Origin: Maribacter algarum (ex Lu et al. 2025) (nom. illeg.)
GTDB lineage: Bacteria > Bacteroidota > Bacteroidia > Flavobacteriales > Flavobacteriaceae
Assembly: GCA_947495915.1 (NCBI GenBank)
Contig: CANMAW010000004.1
Location: 62,001 to 126,000 of the forward strand
Length of the DNA stretch: 64,000 bases
Reading direction: 5' to 3'
Shown here: positions 9,201-19,300 of the stretch, in pieces
How the letters are laid out: each line of letters starts with the position of its first letter
How positions within the stretch are numbered: position 1 is the first letter of the stretch
The notes under the pieces: model-generated
Seen by the model: the letters and a program-made list of their open reading frames with translations, nothing else
The model's database searches: none
Told to the model about the DNA's origin: nothing
Translations under genes and position numbers: made by a program

Positions 9201-10557
9201 CGATATACAATTTAATATATTCTCAAAAAAAGAAACGCTATTCAGCTGGTTTGATCATGAAGCTTTAGAAAAAATCATGAATAATTTACTCTCAAATGCT
9301 TTTAAATTCACTCCGGAATTTGGTAAGATTACTGTAGAAATTAGCGAAGATGTTGACGATCATATTAAAGCCGAATTAGCATTAGAAAACAACTCAAATG
9401 CTTTCTTATTCATACAAGTTAAAGATACCGGATCAGGAATTCCAAAAGAAAGTGTTACCCATATTTTCGAACGATTTTATGTAGAACAAGATAAAGAGCA
9501 AAAAAACCTAAATGGTGCAGGAATTGGACTTTCATTCGTGAAAAATTTAGTCGAATTACACCAAGGTAAAATAACCGTAACTAGTGAGCCAAATGTACAA
9601 ACCAACTTTATTGTAGCACTACCTATTGAAAGAAGTACGTATACTGGCATTGATGAAATAACAATTAAAGAGGAGACTGAAAACGATTATAAAATGAGAT
9701 CTTCTGAAGCAGAATCATTTGCTATTAGTTTAAATGACGAAATTTTAGACCATCAACAAAATGAAGAACAACTTAAATTACCTTCATTATTAATAGTAGA
9801 TGACAACCGTGATATTCGATCATTTATTCGAAATACTTTAGAAGAAGAATACATCATTTATGAGGCCGAAAATGGTAAGGAAGGATATGACCAGGCTGTT
9901 TCCCTTGTTCCAAATATTATATTAACTGATGTCGTAATGCCTATAATGGATGGGCTCGAACTTTGTGAAAAAATAAAAACGCGAACAGTTACTAGCCATA
10001 TTCCAGTGGTTATGATTACCGCAAAATCATCTCAAGAAAGTGAAGTTGAAGGGTTGACAAATGGAGCTGATGACTACATAAGAAAACCATTTGACATTGA
10101 ACTACTACAGCTCAAGCTTAAAAATATAATGACGCAACGCGAAGAGTTACGTAAGCGTTTTAATAGAGAAATCACCTTACAACCAAAAGAAGTCACGGTA
10201 ACTTCATCTGATGAATTGTTTCTTCAACAGGCAATTGAAACTGTTGAAAAACATATGACCAATACCGATTTCAATGTCGAAATGATGGTTAAAGAGATGG
10301 GGCAAAGTAGAAGTAATTTGTATTTAAAATTCAAGGAAATTACCGGTTTATCTTCAAGTGAATTTATACGAAATATCAGATTAAAAAGGGCAGTTCAGCT
10401 ATTTGACCAAAGTGATCTTTCTGTAAAAGAGATTATGTACATGACCGGTTTTAATACAGCTTCCTATTTCTCTAAATGCTTTAAAAAACAGTTTGGCATG
10501 ATTCCTAGTGAATATGTGGCCAAAAGAAAATCAGAACGAAAACCACTTAAAATATAG
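6295..10557 (+). CDS. Hybrid two-component system sensor-regulator (HTCS) of the polysaccharide locus
   Basis: One-protein two-component system, 1420 residues, the usual form for Bacteroidota polysaccharide loci. After an N-terminal signal, periplasmic Reg_prop beta-propeller repeats fill about residues 30-740, recognisable from repeats such as LWIGTTGSGLNFFD and IWIGTYGGGVKRW. A Y_Y_Y domain follows, then a membrane helix at about 826-845. The kinase has phosphoacceptor H882 in NISHEFRTPLT and ATPase boxes NNLLSNAFKFTP and DTGSGIP. A receiver with D1212 in LTDVVMPIMDG and a C-terminal AraC-type helix-turn-helix (about 1310-1410) complete it. It should bind an oligosaccharide in the periplasm and switch on nearby genes. 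Two sulfatase genes follow directly. Confidence 0.95.
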   Translation: MMQRPMKTANLFLIIFITAATGILNHLTAQENIVFDHLTTEDGLSQNDVNAIYQDHQGFMWFATHDGLNKYDGYEFKVFTPDPTNPGSINSNLVFDIWGEENGNLWIGTTGSGLNFFDRSTNRFRSFKHDSKIASSLISDHISVLKKDINGYLWIGTNNGVDRLNLNKPLDSVHFQHISMEQPIVSNWDQKRISEIFETSKNQILVGGIGGIFKLSRDQNGAAYLKPINQELGLPPNINIQSIREDKQNRLVIGSNFGIYLYPGTQDRTKAERFSVGNFNTIAIDNKNQIWSGTNNGLLLFRSDENQLPQLVNRFVYNPLKPNSITKNIIKSLTIDRTGILWVGTNGGGVSKYDPERKKFTNVKKTLDPNSLSYDKIRSMFEDSNGTLWIGTEGGGLNMLSNDSENYETFKTFNNVSKPFALCETIIDNKKTLLIGAESNPGLFQLDISDPNNINNKRIKGLDNISNSVFALLTDNQDNIWIGTYGGGVKRWIRKKDQRMFQKDALVYNEHNKNGLSSDIIRSIFQDSRGNIWFGTGNGLCMLTKEEAYRKNPSFKIFKNDSSNPHSISHDYVLSLFESSNGDVWIGTFGGGLNRYIPPSNAEPAKFESFTNANGLPNNVIKGILEDNDKNLWLSTNQGLSRFNMKSKKFRNFDVNDGLQSNEFQELAALKRKSGEMLFGGVNGFNAFYPEDIEENNIASETVLTEFSIFNRPIKVDEEFNNRIILNQPLYDTKTIKLKHWENSISFQFASLHYASPQKNQFAYKLEGFDKNWINTDYSKRFATYTNLEPGVYTLKVRASNNDGIWDESPSTLQIKIVPPFWQTGWAYALYGAIALLLLFAYRKFTIIKTTEKHRLELEHLEKEKYEEMQQMKLEFFTNISHEFRTPLTLIKGPLEYLLKKGSKISDTKAREQYSLMQKNTDYLMRLVNQLLDFRKVGQGKARLVVRNSNVISFVKEVGEPFQFTAHRRDIQFNIFSKKETLFSWFDHEALEKIMNNLLSNAFKFTPEFGKITVEISEDVDDHIKAELALENNSNAFLFIQVKDTGSGIPKESVTHIFERFYVEQDKEQKNLNGAGIGLSFVKNLVELHQGKITVTSEPNVQTNFIVALPIERSTYTGIDEITIKEETENDYKMRSSEAESFAISLNDEILDHQQNEEQLKLPSLLIVDDNRDIRSFIRNTLEEEYIIYEAENGKEGYDQAVSLVPNIILTDVVMPIMDGLELCEKIKTRTVTSHIPVVMITAKSSQESEVEGLTNGADDYIRKPFDIELLQLKLKNIMTQREELRKRFNREITLQPKEVTVTSSDELFLQQAIETVEKHMTNTDFNVEMMVKEMGQSRSNLYLKFKEITGLSSSEFIRNIRLKRAVQLFDQSDLSVKEIMYMTGFNTASYFSKCFKKQFGMIPSEYVAKRKSERKPLKI

Positions 10558-10563
10558 ATACAA

Positions 10564-12387
10564 TTGCACACTTATCAAAAACTTATTAAATCATTATTTT
10601 TAGTTTTAATTGCGCTATGCTGTTCTTGTAATGATCAAAAAACTAGTGAAACAGCAATTTCTAAAACATCAGAAAAAAAACCTAATATTATTCTTATTCT
10701 TACCGATGATCAGGGCTATGGTGATATTGGCTACCATGGCAATCCTATTCTTAATACACCACATTTAGATCAATTTGCTAAAGAATCATTAGAGCTAACT
10801 AATTTTCATGTAGGTACTACTTGTGCTCCAACAAGAGCGGGCATTATGACCGCGCGCAATGCCAATAGAAATAATGCATGGCACACCATTGCAGGTTGTT
10901 CAATTTTACTTGATGATGAAGAAACAATGCCTGAAGTTTTCGCTAAGAACGGATACAATACTACAATGTTTGGAAAATGGCATTTGGGTGATAATTACCC
11001 TTATCGTCCTTTTGATAGAGGGTTTCAAAATGCATTTTATCACGGTGGTGGCGGAGTACAACAAACCCCTGATCTTTGGAATAACAACTATTTTGATGAT
11101 ACTTATTTTAGAAACGGTATTCCTGAAAAAACCGAAGGATACAGCACTGATGTATGGTTTAATGAAGCCATTGCGTACACTAAAAAACAAAGTAATTCTC
11201 CTTTCTTTATGTACTTAGCCTTAAATGCTGCTCATAGTCCTTTTAACGTACCTAAAGCATATGCCGATTTATATGCAAACGCTGAATTGACTGATGTTCA
11301 AAAAAGATTTTATGGAATGATCTCTAATATTGATGATAATTTTGGGAGATTTATTAAACACCTAAAAGAAACAGATGTGTTCGACAATACCATCATTATT
11401 TTCACTACAGATAACGGCACCGCTGCAGGAATTAAATACCAAAAAGAAACAAAAGAACCACTAGGGTACAATGCTGGTTTAAAAGGAACCAAAGGCAGCC
11501 ACTACGACGGCGGCCATAAAGTACCTTTTTTTATAAGTTGGCCCAAAGGTGGTATCAAACAAAAAACTGCAAGCAATGAATTAATTGCACATGTCGATCT
11601 CTTACCCACATTAGCAGAACTAACAGGTTTAAACTATGAATCTAAAAAAGTGCTAGATGGCAAAAGCATGGCGGCAAGTTTAACTGGGCAAGCGACCGAT
11701 ACTACCCGAATGCTAGTAGTTGACACTCAACGCAATCAATGGCCTGAAAAAGGTAGAAACTCTACTGTTATGCAAGGCACATGGCGCCTTGTAAACGGAA
11801 CGGAATTGTACAATACCAAGAACGACCCCGGACAACAGAATGACATTTCCAACACCTATCCGAATCGTGTAAAAAAAATGCAAACCTTTTATGATTTATG
11901 GTGGCAAAGTTTACAAAATGATATTCGCTATGCTGAAATTCCTTTAGGGAATGATAAAGCAAACCCCGTATTAATTACGGTTCATGATTTGCACACAGAA
12001 GAAAATCTACCATGGAATCAAGTACAAATTCGACAGGCGAAAGCATTTCCCAAAGGATATTACAGTGTCAAAATTGTTGAAGACGGTACTTACGAGTTTA
12101 AGCTGTATCGCTATCCTCCAGAAACACAACTAGCATTGAATGCAACTGTTAATGAGATACCCAAAACCCCATTTATCAGTGAACTACCGACTGGTAAGAT
12201 TCTAGCCGTTAGTGGTGGAGTTATTCAAATAGACGACCAAAAATTTGAATCTAGTAAGAACGCATCAGACGAATTCATTTTAATTAAAACAGAATTAAAA
12301 AAAGGAAGCTATAAGCTAAAAAGTAATTTCATACTTGAAAATGGCAAAACAGTTTCTGCTTATTATACCAAAATTGAAAAAATATAA
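10564..12387 (+). CDS. Sulfatase 1 (S1 family), lipoprotein, TTG start
   Basis: Type I sulfatase, 607 residues, hydrolysing sulfate esters on sugars. The metal-binding D48-D49 pair is in ILTDDQGYGD, and the formylglycine site is C87-A-P-T-R. Further sulfatase motifs are FGKWHLGD and FTTDNGT. About 150 extra residues form a C-terminal domain. The N-terminus looks like a lipoprotein signal (cysteines near 19-22). No ATG exists in the signal region: the frame opens with TTG at 10564, two codons after the in-frame stop of the hybrid sensor gene. Expression is therefore probably coupled to that gene. The S1 subfamily and sulfate position are not decided. Confidence 0.9.
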   Translation: MHTYQKLIKSLFLVLIALCCSCNDQKTSETAISKTSEKKPNIILILTDDQGYGDIGYHGNPILNTPHLDQFAKESLELTNFHVGTTCAPTRAGIMTARNANRNNAWHTIAGCSILLDDEETMPEVFAKNGYNTTMFGKWHLGDNYPYRPFDRGFQNAFYHGGGGVQQTPDLWNNNYFDDTYFRNGIPEKTEGYSTDVWFNEAIAYTKKQSNSPFFMYLALNAAHSPFNVPKAYADLYANAELTDVQKRFYGMISNIDDNFGRFIKHLKETDVFDNTIIIFTTDNGTAAGIKYQKETKEPLGYNAGLKGTKGSHYDGGHKVPFFISWPKGGIKQKTASNELIAHVDLLPTLAELTGLNYESKKVLDGKSMAASLTGQATDTTRMLVVDTQRNQWPEKGRNSTVMQGTWRLVNGTELYNTKNDPGQQNDISNTYPNRVKKMQTFYDLWWQSLQNDIRYAEIPLGNDKANPVLITVHDLHTEENLPWNQVQIRQAKAFPKGYYSVKIVEDGTYEFKLYRYPPETQLALNATVNEIPKTPFISELPTGKILAVSGGVIQIDDQKFESSKNASDEFILIKTELKKGSYKLKSNFILENGKTVSAYYTKIEKI

Positions 12388-12390
12388 TTC

Positions 12391-13893
12391 ATGAAAAAAA
12401 TTGTTTACGTAGCCCTATTATTATGCGTAGTTGCTTGTCAAAACCAAGACTCAACTGCCATTAAACAACCAAATTTTGTGTTCGTTTTTGCAGATGATAT
12501 GACTTTTACCGCCCTCAATGCCTTAGGTAATACAGAGATAATTACACCGAACTTAGATCGTTTGGTCAATAACGGTACTACATTCACTCATGCTTATAAT
12601 ATGGGTGCATGGAACGGAGCTGTTTGCGCTGCATCACGAGCAATGATAATTTCAGGTAGAAGTGTTTGGGATGTAAATAAATATCGACAGGGTTGGCTTG
12701 AAAACAAAAATTTCGACAACACATGGGGAAAGCTAATGGAAAAAGCTGGTTATGAAACTTATATGACTGGCAAATGGCATGTTGATGCTCCTGCTGACTC
12801 CGTATTTCAAAATGTTGCTCATGTAAGGCCAGGCATGCCACGCGATTCTTGGAGCCATAAAAATACTATTCCACACATTAATTCAATGATTAAATCAGGT
12901 GCCTCTGAACAAGAACTATTAGCCATAGGATATAATAGACCACTAAACGAAAAAGATACGCTATGGAATGCAACTGACCATAAATTTGGAGGGTTTTGGC
13001 AAGGGGGTAAACATTGGAGTGAAGTCGTTAAAGACGATGCTCTAGGTTTTATAAAAAAAGCTGCATCAAGCAAACATCCTTTTTTTATGTATTTAGCATT
13101 TAATGCTCCGCATGATCCTCGTCAGGCTCCCCAAGAATTTCTTGACTTGTATGATATTGAAAATATTTCAGTACCAGAGAGTTTTATACCAATGTATCCT
13201 TTTAAAGATAGTATTGGTAATGGTAAAAGTTTAAGAGATGAAGCCTTAGCCCCTTTTCCGCGAACCGAATTTGCAGTTAAAACCCATATCAAAGAATACT
13301 ATGCCCTAATTACGCATTTAGATGAGCAAATAGGCCAAATTATAAAAGGTTTAGAAAATTCTGGAAAAATTGACAATACCTATATTGTATTTACTGCAGA
13401 TCATGGGCTTGCCATCGGAAAACACGGCTTGCTTGGTAAACAAACGCAATTCGATCATAGTATTAGAGCACCTTTTATGATTGTTGGGCCAAATATTCCA
13501 AAAGGAAAAAAAATAGATGCAGATATCTATTTGCAAGATGTAATGCCTACAAGTTTGGAATTAGCCGGAATAAAAAAACCAGATCACGTATTTTTCAATA
13601 GCCTTATGAGTTTGATAGATGGTAGCAGAACAGAAAGCCATTATGATGCCATTTACAATGGTTATATAAATTACCAACGCATGATTCGAAAAGATGGCTT
13701 TAAGTTAATCGTATACCCTAAAATTAATAAGTTGCTATTGTTTGATATGGAAAATGACCCTGAAGAAATGACTGACTTATCTGACCTACCAGAACACCAA
13801 GATAGGCTTAAAACAATGAGCAAAGAATTACTCGAACTGCAGAAAAAGTTAAATGACCCCTTAGATATCTCCTCGTTATTAAGTCAAAAGTAA
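12391..13893 (+). CDS. Sulfatase 2 (S1 family) with variant CAASR active site, lipoprotein
   Basis: Type I sulfatase of 500 residues with a lipoprotein signal (LLCVVACQ, lipidated C16). Metal ligands D35-D36 are in FVFADDMTF, and the formylglycine cysteine is C79. The signature reads C-A-A-S-R rather than C-x-P-S-R, so the proline is replaced by alanine. Later motifs TGKWHVD and FTADHGLAIGKHGLLGK are intact, which argues for an active enzyme. Sequence around the site (AYNMGAWNGAVC) resembles that of sulfatase 5 (AYLMGAFTGATC), as does the shared FNAPHDPRQAP / FHAPHDPRQAP, so the two are paralogues. It lies 3 bp after sulfatase 1. Confidence 0.9.
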   Translation: MKKIVYVALLLCVVACQNQDSTAIKQPNFVFVFADDMTFTALNALGNTEIITPNLDRLVNNGTTFTHAYNMGAWNGAVCAASRAMIISGRSVWDVNKYRQGWLENKNFDNTWGKLMEKAGYETYMTGKWHVDAPADSVFQNVAHVRPGMPRDSWSHKNTIPHINSMIKSGASEQELLAIGYNRPLNEKDTLWNATDHKFGGFWQGGKHWSEVVKDDALGFIKKAASSKHPFFMYLAFNAPHDPRQAPQEFLDLYDIENISVPESFIPMYPFKDSIGNGKSLRDEALAPFPRTEFAVKTHIKEYYALITHLDEQIGQIIKGLENSGKIDNTYIVFTADHGLAIGKHGLLGKQTQFDHSIRAPFMIVGPNIPKGKKIDADIYLQDVMPTSLELAGIKKPDHVFFNSLMSLIDGSRTESHYDAIYNGYINYQRMIRKDGFKLIVYPKINKLLLFDMENDPEEMTDLSDLPEHQDRLKTMSKELLELQKKLNDPLDISSLLSQK

Positions 13894-13920
13894 TTCTCCT
13901 CAAATGCTATTGTAACCGCC

Positions 13921-15252
13921 ATGAAGAATAAAAATACCAACAACAAAACACCTATGAAGAATAAAGCTTCTTTTTCTAGACGTAGTTTTATAAAAAAATC
14001 TACCCTCGCTGCAACAGGATTTTCCATAATTCCTCGATTTGTGATGGGACAGGGTTTTACCCCACCGAGCGACAAAATTAATTTAGGTTTCATTGGGTTA
14101 GGTAAACAAAGTGTTGGTTTGGCTTCGCGGTTTATTGAAAATACAAATGCACAAATTGTTGCAGGATGCGATGTATGGTCTACAAAAAACACGGCATTTC
14201 AAAACCTAGTTAAAAAGCAATATGCAAGTAATCGCAAGAAAGAAACATATAACGGTATATCAGTACATAAAGAGTACAAAGCGATATTAGAACAATCAAA
14301 CATCGATGCCGTGGTGATTGCAACACCAGATCATTGGCATGCTATTCAGGCCATTGATGCCTTAAACGCAGACAAACATGTTTATTGCGAAAAGCCTTTA
14401 ACACATCGTATTTCAGAAGGTATCGCATTAGTTGATACCGTTAAGCAAACTGGGAAAATACTTCAGACTGGCAGCATGCAACGTTCTTGGGAAAATTTCA
14501 GAAAAGCCTGTGAGCTTGTTAGAAATGGATACCTTGGTGAAATAACTAAAATATTGGTAAATGTAGGAGACCCCGCAATTGATTATAACTTTGAAGAAGA
14601 GCCAGTACCTTCTGAAGTGAACTGGAATAATTGGTGCGGACCTGCACCCCTATTAGCTTATAACCATCGCTTAGCACCAGCAAGAAACAATGTTGATTTT
14701 TGGCCTGATTGGCGACTTTTTAAAGAAACTGGCGGTGGTATTCTCTGCGATTGGGGAGCACATATGTTTGATATCGCACAATGGGCAATAGGTATGGATC
14801 GTTCGGGTCCTATACGCTACATTCCGCCAACCGATCGAACGGCCGTTAGAGGGTTACGAATGTTTTACGCGAATGGCATTGAAATGGTACATGAAGATTT
14901 CGGAAGAGGATGGGGCGTTCGTTTCATCGGTAGTGAAGGAAGTTTAGATGTTAGTCGAGGGTATTTAGACAGCAATCCAAAACAACTAATTGCTACTGAG
15001 CTTAATGATGCCGATGTTCGGCTCTACGACTCTGAAGGCAAACATTATAATGATTGGTTACAATCAATTGCTAATAACACCTCGCCACTTTGCGACGTTG
15101 AAACGGGTCATCGATCTGCTACCATTTGCAATATAGCAAACATTGCCTACCAATTAAATGAGCCTTTAAATTGGAACCCGAAAGAGCAACACTTTATGGG
15201 TAATATGCGAGCGAATGCCTTACGGTCAAGAGACAATCGTATTTTTAATTAA
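13921..15252 (+). CDS. Tat-exported Gfo/Idh/MocA-family oxidoreductase (2)
   Basis: NAD(P)-binding sugar oxidoreductase, 443 residues. The twin-arginine signal FSRRSFIKK (R20, R21) predicts folded export; an in-frame ATG at 13954 is an alternative start that keeps the signal. The nucleotide site is INLGFIGLGKQS, followed by VVIATPDHWHA and the family motif CEKPLTH. The C-terminal domain has CDWGAHMFDIAQW. It is only distantly similar to the first family member at 4.5 kb, so the pair probably acts on different sugars or positions. It ends the HTCS-sulfatase-sulfatase run and overlaps the convergent araC gene by 4 bases. Confidence 0.85.
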   Translation: MKNKNTNNKTPMKNKASFSRRSFIKKSTLAATGFSIIPRFVMGQGFTPPSDKINLGFIGLGKQSVGLASRFIENTNAQIVAGCDVWSTKNTAFQNLVKKQYASNRKKETYNGISVHKEYKAILEQSNIDAVVIATPDHWHAIQAIDALNADKHVYCEKPLTHRISEGIALVDTVKQTGKILQTGSMQRSWENFRKACELVRNGYLGEITKILVNVGDPAIDYNFEEEPVPSEVNWNNWCGPAPLLAYNHRLAPARNNVDFWPDWRLFKETGGGILCDWGAHMFDIAQWAIGMDRSGPIRYIPPTDRTAVRGLRMFYANGIEMVHEDFGRGWGVRFIGSEGSLDVSRGYLDSNPKQLIATELNDADVRLYDSEGKHYNDWLQSIANNTSPLCDVETGHRSATICNIANIAYQLNEPLNWNPKEQHFMGNMRANALRSRDNRIFN

Positions 15253-16112
15253 AGAGGGGTTCGATTTTTTCGAAACTGCCCCGGTGTTTTTCCGGTTACT
15301 TTTTTGAAAATTCGAGTATAGTAAGACACACTTTCCCAACCTGTTTTTTCTGCAATTTGTGCCAATGTATTTTTAGTTGTAAGTAATAATGTTTCCGATC
15401 TTTCTATACGAACTGTTTGAATATATTTACTAGGCCTCATACCAAATTTCTGCTGAAATACTCTCGAAAAATGATCTGCACTTAAACTAAACTTAGCAGC
15501 TAAATCTTTAACTGTTAACGGCTCGTGAAGATGTTCATTAATATGATTTAAAACCTCATAAAAATCACTTCTAACTTGTGTTTTATTACTAGGATTATTT
15601 AGTATGAATTTTGAAATCAAAAAGGTAAGAATTCCTTGTGTTTCTAGTAATTTTGATGCAGGTAAAGCGTTGTATTCTTTCTCTAATTTGGTAATTATGT
15701 TTCTGTTATCATAAATCCGAGGGTCGTCATTCTTAAGGCCTCTTTTTGGATGTAATTGTATTAATCGCTTTATGCATTGCAGTTCAAAATCGGTTATAGC
15801 AATTTCGTAAAAAAAATCTCTTAAATCGTACATTGACAACCCATCACCAACTTCTTCTAAAAAATGTATATAATACAATTCAAGATTTGAATTACAACGA
15901 TAGCGGCTATAGGTGAAACTAGGCACTAAATATAACACTCCTGGCCGCAAATCAACTTCCTCATAACTATGAAACATCTTTCCAGAACCTTTTACCACTA
16001 AATACAATCTTGAAAAGGCACTGATCACATTATCATGATCCCAAGTGGAGTCTAGGTTAGCTTTTCCAACATGCAATAAACTTACTTTTAATGATCGTAA
16101 TATTTTATTCAT
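15249..16112 (-). CDS. AraC-family transcriptional regulator (1)
   Basis: DNA-binding regulator of 287 residues. The N-terminal half is a cupin-like sensing domain (for example VDLRPGVLYLVPSFTYSRY). The C-terminal half (about 185-285) holds two helix-turn-helix motifs, with LTVKDLAAKFSLSADHFSRVF and the AraC signature ending in GWESVSYYTRIFKK. It probably senses a sugar and controls the flanking genes. It is divergent from the PSCyt gene, with 219 bp between them, so that operon is the natural target (inference). Its end overlaps the preceding oxidoreductase gene by 4 bases. Confidence 0.9.
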   Translation of the reverse strand: MNKILRSLKVSLLHVGKANLDSTWDHDNVISAFSRLYLVVKGSGKMFHSYEEVDLRPGVLYLVPSFTYSRYRCNSNLELYYIHFLEEVGDGLSMYDLRDFFYEIAITDFELQCIKRLIQLHPKRGLKNDDPRIYDNRNIITKLEKEYNALPASKLLETQGILTFLISKFILNNPSNKTQVRSDFYEVLNHINEHLHEPLTVKDLAAKFSLSADHFSRVFQQKFGMRPSKYIQTVRIERSETLLLTTKNTLAQIAEKTGWESVSYYTRIFKKVTGKTPGQFRKNRTPL

Positions 16113-16239
16113 ACTAATTTATCGCGTCGGATTTAAAACATTATAGTTTGAAGGTGCAAAATACTAATAAGCCAATAAAATAATAGTTTTACAACATTTT
16201 GTTTCTTTATATATTTTATAATCATCATCAATTTATTCA

Positions 16240-16247
16240 CAAATATA
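16240..16247 (-). promoter_or_regulatory. Candidate -7 element for AraC regulator 1
   Basis: Read on the minus strand this is TATATTTG, an exact TAnnTTTG match, predicting a leader of about 120 nt before the ATG at 16112. It shares the 219-bp divergent spacer with the promoter of the PSCyt operon. Confidence 0.35.
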
Positions 16248-16303
16248 TCGGAAATGTGCAAATGATAGCCTGATTTAGACAAGACTTGCAGCAAGCAATA
16301 TGA

Positions 16304-16311
16304 TAACTTTG
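16304..16311 (+). promoter_or_regulatory. Candidate -7 element for the PSCyt-DUF1501-NHL operon
   Basis: TAACTTTG fits TAnnTTTG exactly, 20 bases before the ATG at 16332. A TTG at 16286-16288 could be the -33 box but is only 15 nt away, shorter than usual, which may mean an activator is needed. Confidence 0.45.
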
Positions 16312-16331
16312 GTTTAAACGATTTCAAAGAA

Positions 16332-19300
16332 ATGTCAAGACTTTTAATTTCATTATTTGCACTGTCGATTCTATTTTGCTATTCATGTGGCGGACCAGAT
16401 ATGCCTGAAACGGTACAAATAGCGTATGATAGATTACCTGAAAAAATTGATTTTAATCAGCATGTAAAACCAATTCTTTCAGACAAGTGTTATTTATGTC
16501 ATGGGCCTGATGAAGCGAAAATTTCTGCAGGATTACAATTGCATACCGCAGAATTAGCATATAAAGAATCTGAGAATAAACCAGGTAGCTTCAATATTGT
16601 TCCTGGTAACACCAATAAGAGTATGCTTATTGAACGAATTCTATCTAATGACCCAGAAATTATAATGCCAGTTCCTGCATCTCATTTAACGCTAACTGAT
16701 TATGAGAAAGCAGTATTAGTTCGATGGATTGATGAAGGAGCAGAATACAAAGATCATTGGGCATTTATACCTCCAACTAAACAAGATCCTCCTAAAGTTA
16801 CTTACCCTGAAAAAATTACAAACGCCATTGATAATTTCGTTATTGCAAAACTTGAAACCGAAGGCTTAGAACCCTCAAAGACAGCAGACAAAGAGATTCT
16901 GTTAAGAAGATTATATTTTGATTTAACTGGGTTACCCCCTACACTTGATGAAATTGCTAAATTTTTAGAAGATGACTCACCCAAAGCATACGAAAAACAG
17001 GTAGATCGCTTGCTCAGTTCGACACATTTTGCTGAAAAAATGACTTTAGATTGGATGGATCTTTCACGGTATGCAGATACCCATGGGTATACGGTAGATC
17101 GTTATCGTGACGTTTCTCCGTATCGCGATTGGGTTATTAAGGCATTCGATGAAAATATGCCATATGATCAATTCATTCGATGGCAACTTGCTGGTGACAT
17201 GATGAAAAACCCTAGCAAAGAACAAATATTGGCAACTACCTTCAATCGCTTACATCCGCAAAATTTAGAAGGGGGTATTGTTGATGAAGAATTTCGCTCA
17301 GAGTATGTTTCCGACCGTACCAATGTAGTTAGCGAAGGTTTTTTGGGTTTAACCATGGCCTGTGCCAAATGTCACGATCACAAATATGACCCCATCTCAC
17401 AAAAAAATTATTATGAAATGTACAGTTTCTTTAATAATGTAAATGAGTCAGGTCAAATTCCTTGGGATTGGTCGATGCCAGTTCCTAATATGCAACTTCC
17501 TACAAAAGAACAAGAACAGTTTTTATCCTATATTGATAAGCTGGTAGATGAAAAAGAAAACAGTATATCAAAAATCGCTGCTGCTGAAACCGATAAAGCT
17601 GCAAACTGGATTGACACTGAAGGCTATAAAAAATTATACTTGAATAGTGCTCCTAGTAATCTCGTCGCAAAAGTTGACTTTAAAAATGGAAGTCTAAATA
17701 ATGTACTGAATCCACTTCAAAAAGGAAAAATGAACCGTCAATTTGCCCCTAAGCAAATTGCAAACATTGTTGACGGATATGTGGGTAAAGGTTTAGAATT
17801 AGATGGTGACGCTTGGTTAGATTTAAACCCGATTGGTGTTTTTAGACGTCATCAACCATTTAGCATTGGAATACGTGTTAAGTTACCTGAAAATGTTGAA
17901 AATGGTGTAATTTTTCATAAGAACTACGGTACTAGACTACATAGTTACAGGGGGTATCAACTTTCTGTCAAAGAAAATAAGCTTGAACTAATCATGGCTC
18001 ATGTTTGGCCTGATAATGCCATTGTAGAATTAAGTTCAAAAGAAGTACCAAAAAACCAATGGATTCAACTGACAATGACTTATGACGGTTCAAGCAAAGC
18101 CAATGGGTTAAAAATTTACCTTGATGGAGAACAACTTGAAACATCAGTAACCGTTGACAATTTATACAAAGACATCATTTTCAATTCCTATGAAGATATA
18201 ATTTATAAAAATCCCATAGAACCAGGCTTACAAATTGGTGCGCGATGGAGAGGTAAAGGTATTGCAGGTGCTGTTGTTGACGATATTTTAGTATTTCGCA
18301 AAGAATTAAATTCTTTTGAAGTACGGCAGATTACAAATGCAGAAAAGACCAAGGCTCTGCTTGCCAAAAATAAGCACCAACTAAGTACTGCTGATAAAAA
18401 AGAACTTACCAATTATTATATTGCCCATCATTCAAAATCATATACCACCGCATTAAATGAATTAGAGAAAACTCGTGAAATTCAAATAGATAGTGCAGAA
18501 CGAGTTCAAGAGATTATGGTTATGAAAGAAATGGAAAAACCAAGAGAGACTTTTATTCTTGAACGCGGTTTATATGATCAATATGGAGAACAAGTATTTC
18601 CGAATACACCAGAACATATTTTTGCTTTTCCTGACAGTTTAGCTAAAAATCGATTAGGTTTAGCGCAATGGATTACAAGTAAAGAAAATCCGCTTACCGC
18701 TCGTGTGGCCGTGAACCGTTATTGGAAAAACATATTCGGAAACGGTATCGTAAGAACCGTAGAAGACTTTGGTAACCAAGGTGAATTACCCAGCCACCCT
18801 GCCCTACTCGATTGGTTAGCTATTGAATTTATGGAATCAGGATGGAATGTAAAGGCATTACACAAACTCATGGTCATGTCTAGCACCTATAAACAATCAT
18901 CGTTTGCTACTGATGAAATAATGAATATAGACAAAGCCAATAGGTTATTAGCTCGAGGGCCAGCGGGTCGACTTACAGGTGAAATGCTCCGTAATAATGC
19001 TTTGGTAGCTTCTGGGTTACTAAATAGAAAAGTGGGTGGAAAAAGTGTTCACCCTTATCAACCTGCCGGGTTATGGAAAATTAATGGTGCTGCCTATGAA
19101 GAAGATAAAGGCGAAAAATTATACCGAAAAAGCATGTATACCATATGGAAACGTTCTGTACCACATCCAACAATTGCCACCTTTGACGCTCCGGAAAGGT
19201 CTTTTTGTGCCGTACGCCGTCAAGAAACAAACACCCCGCTGCAAGCCCTAGTCTTAATGAATGACCCTACCTATATTGAAGCATCACGGGTATTAGGATA

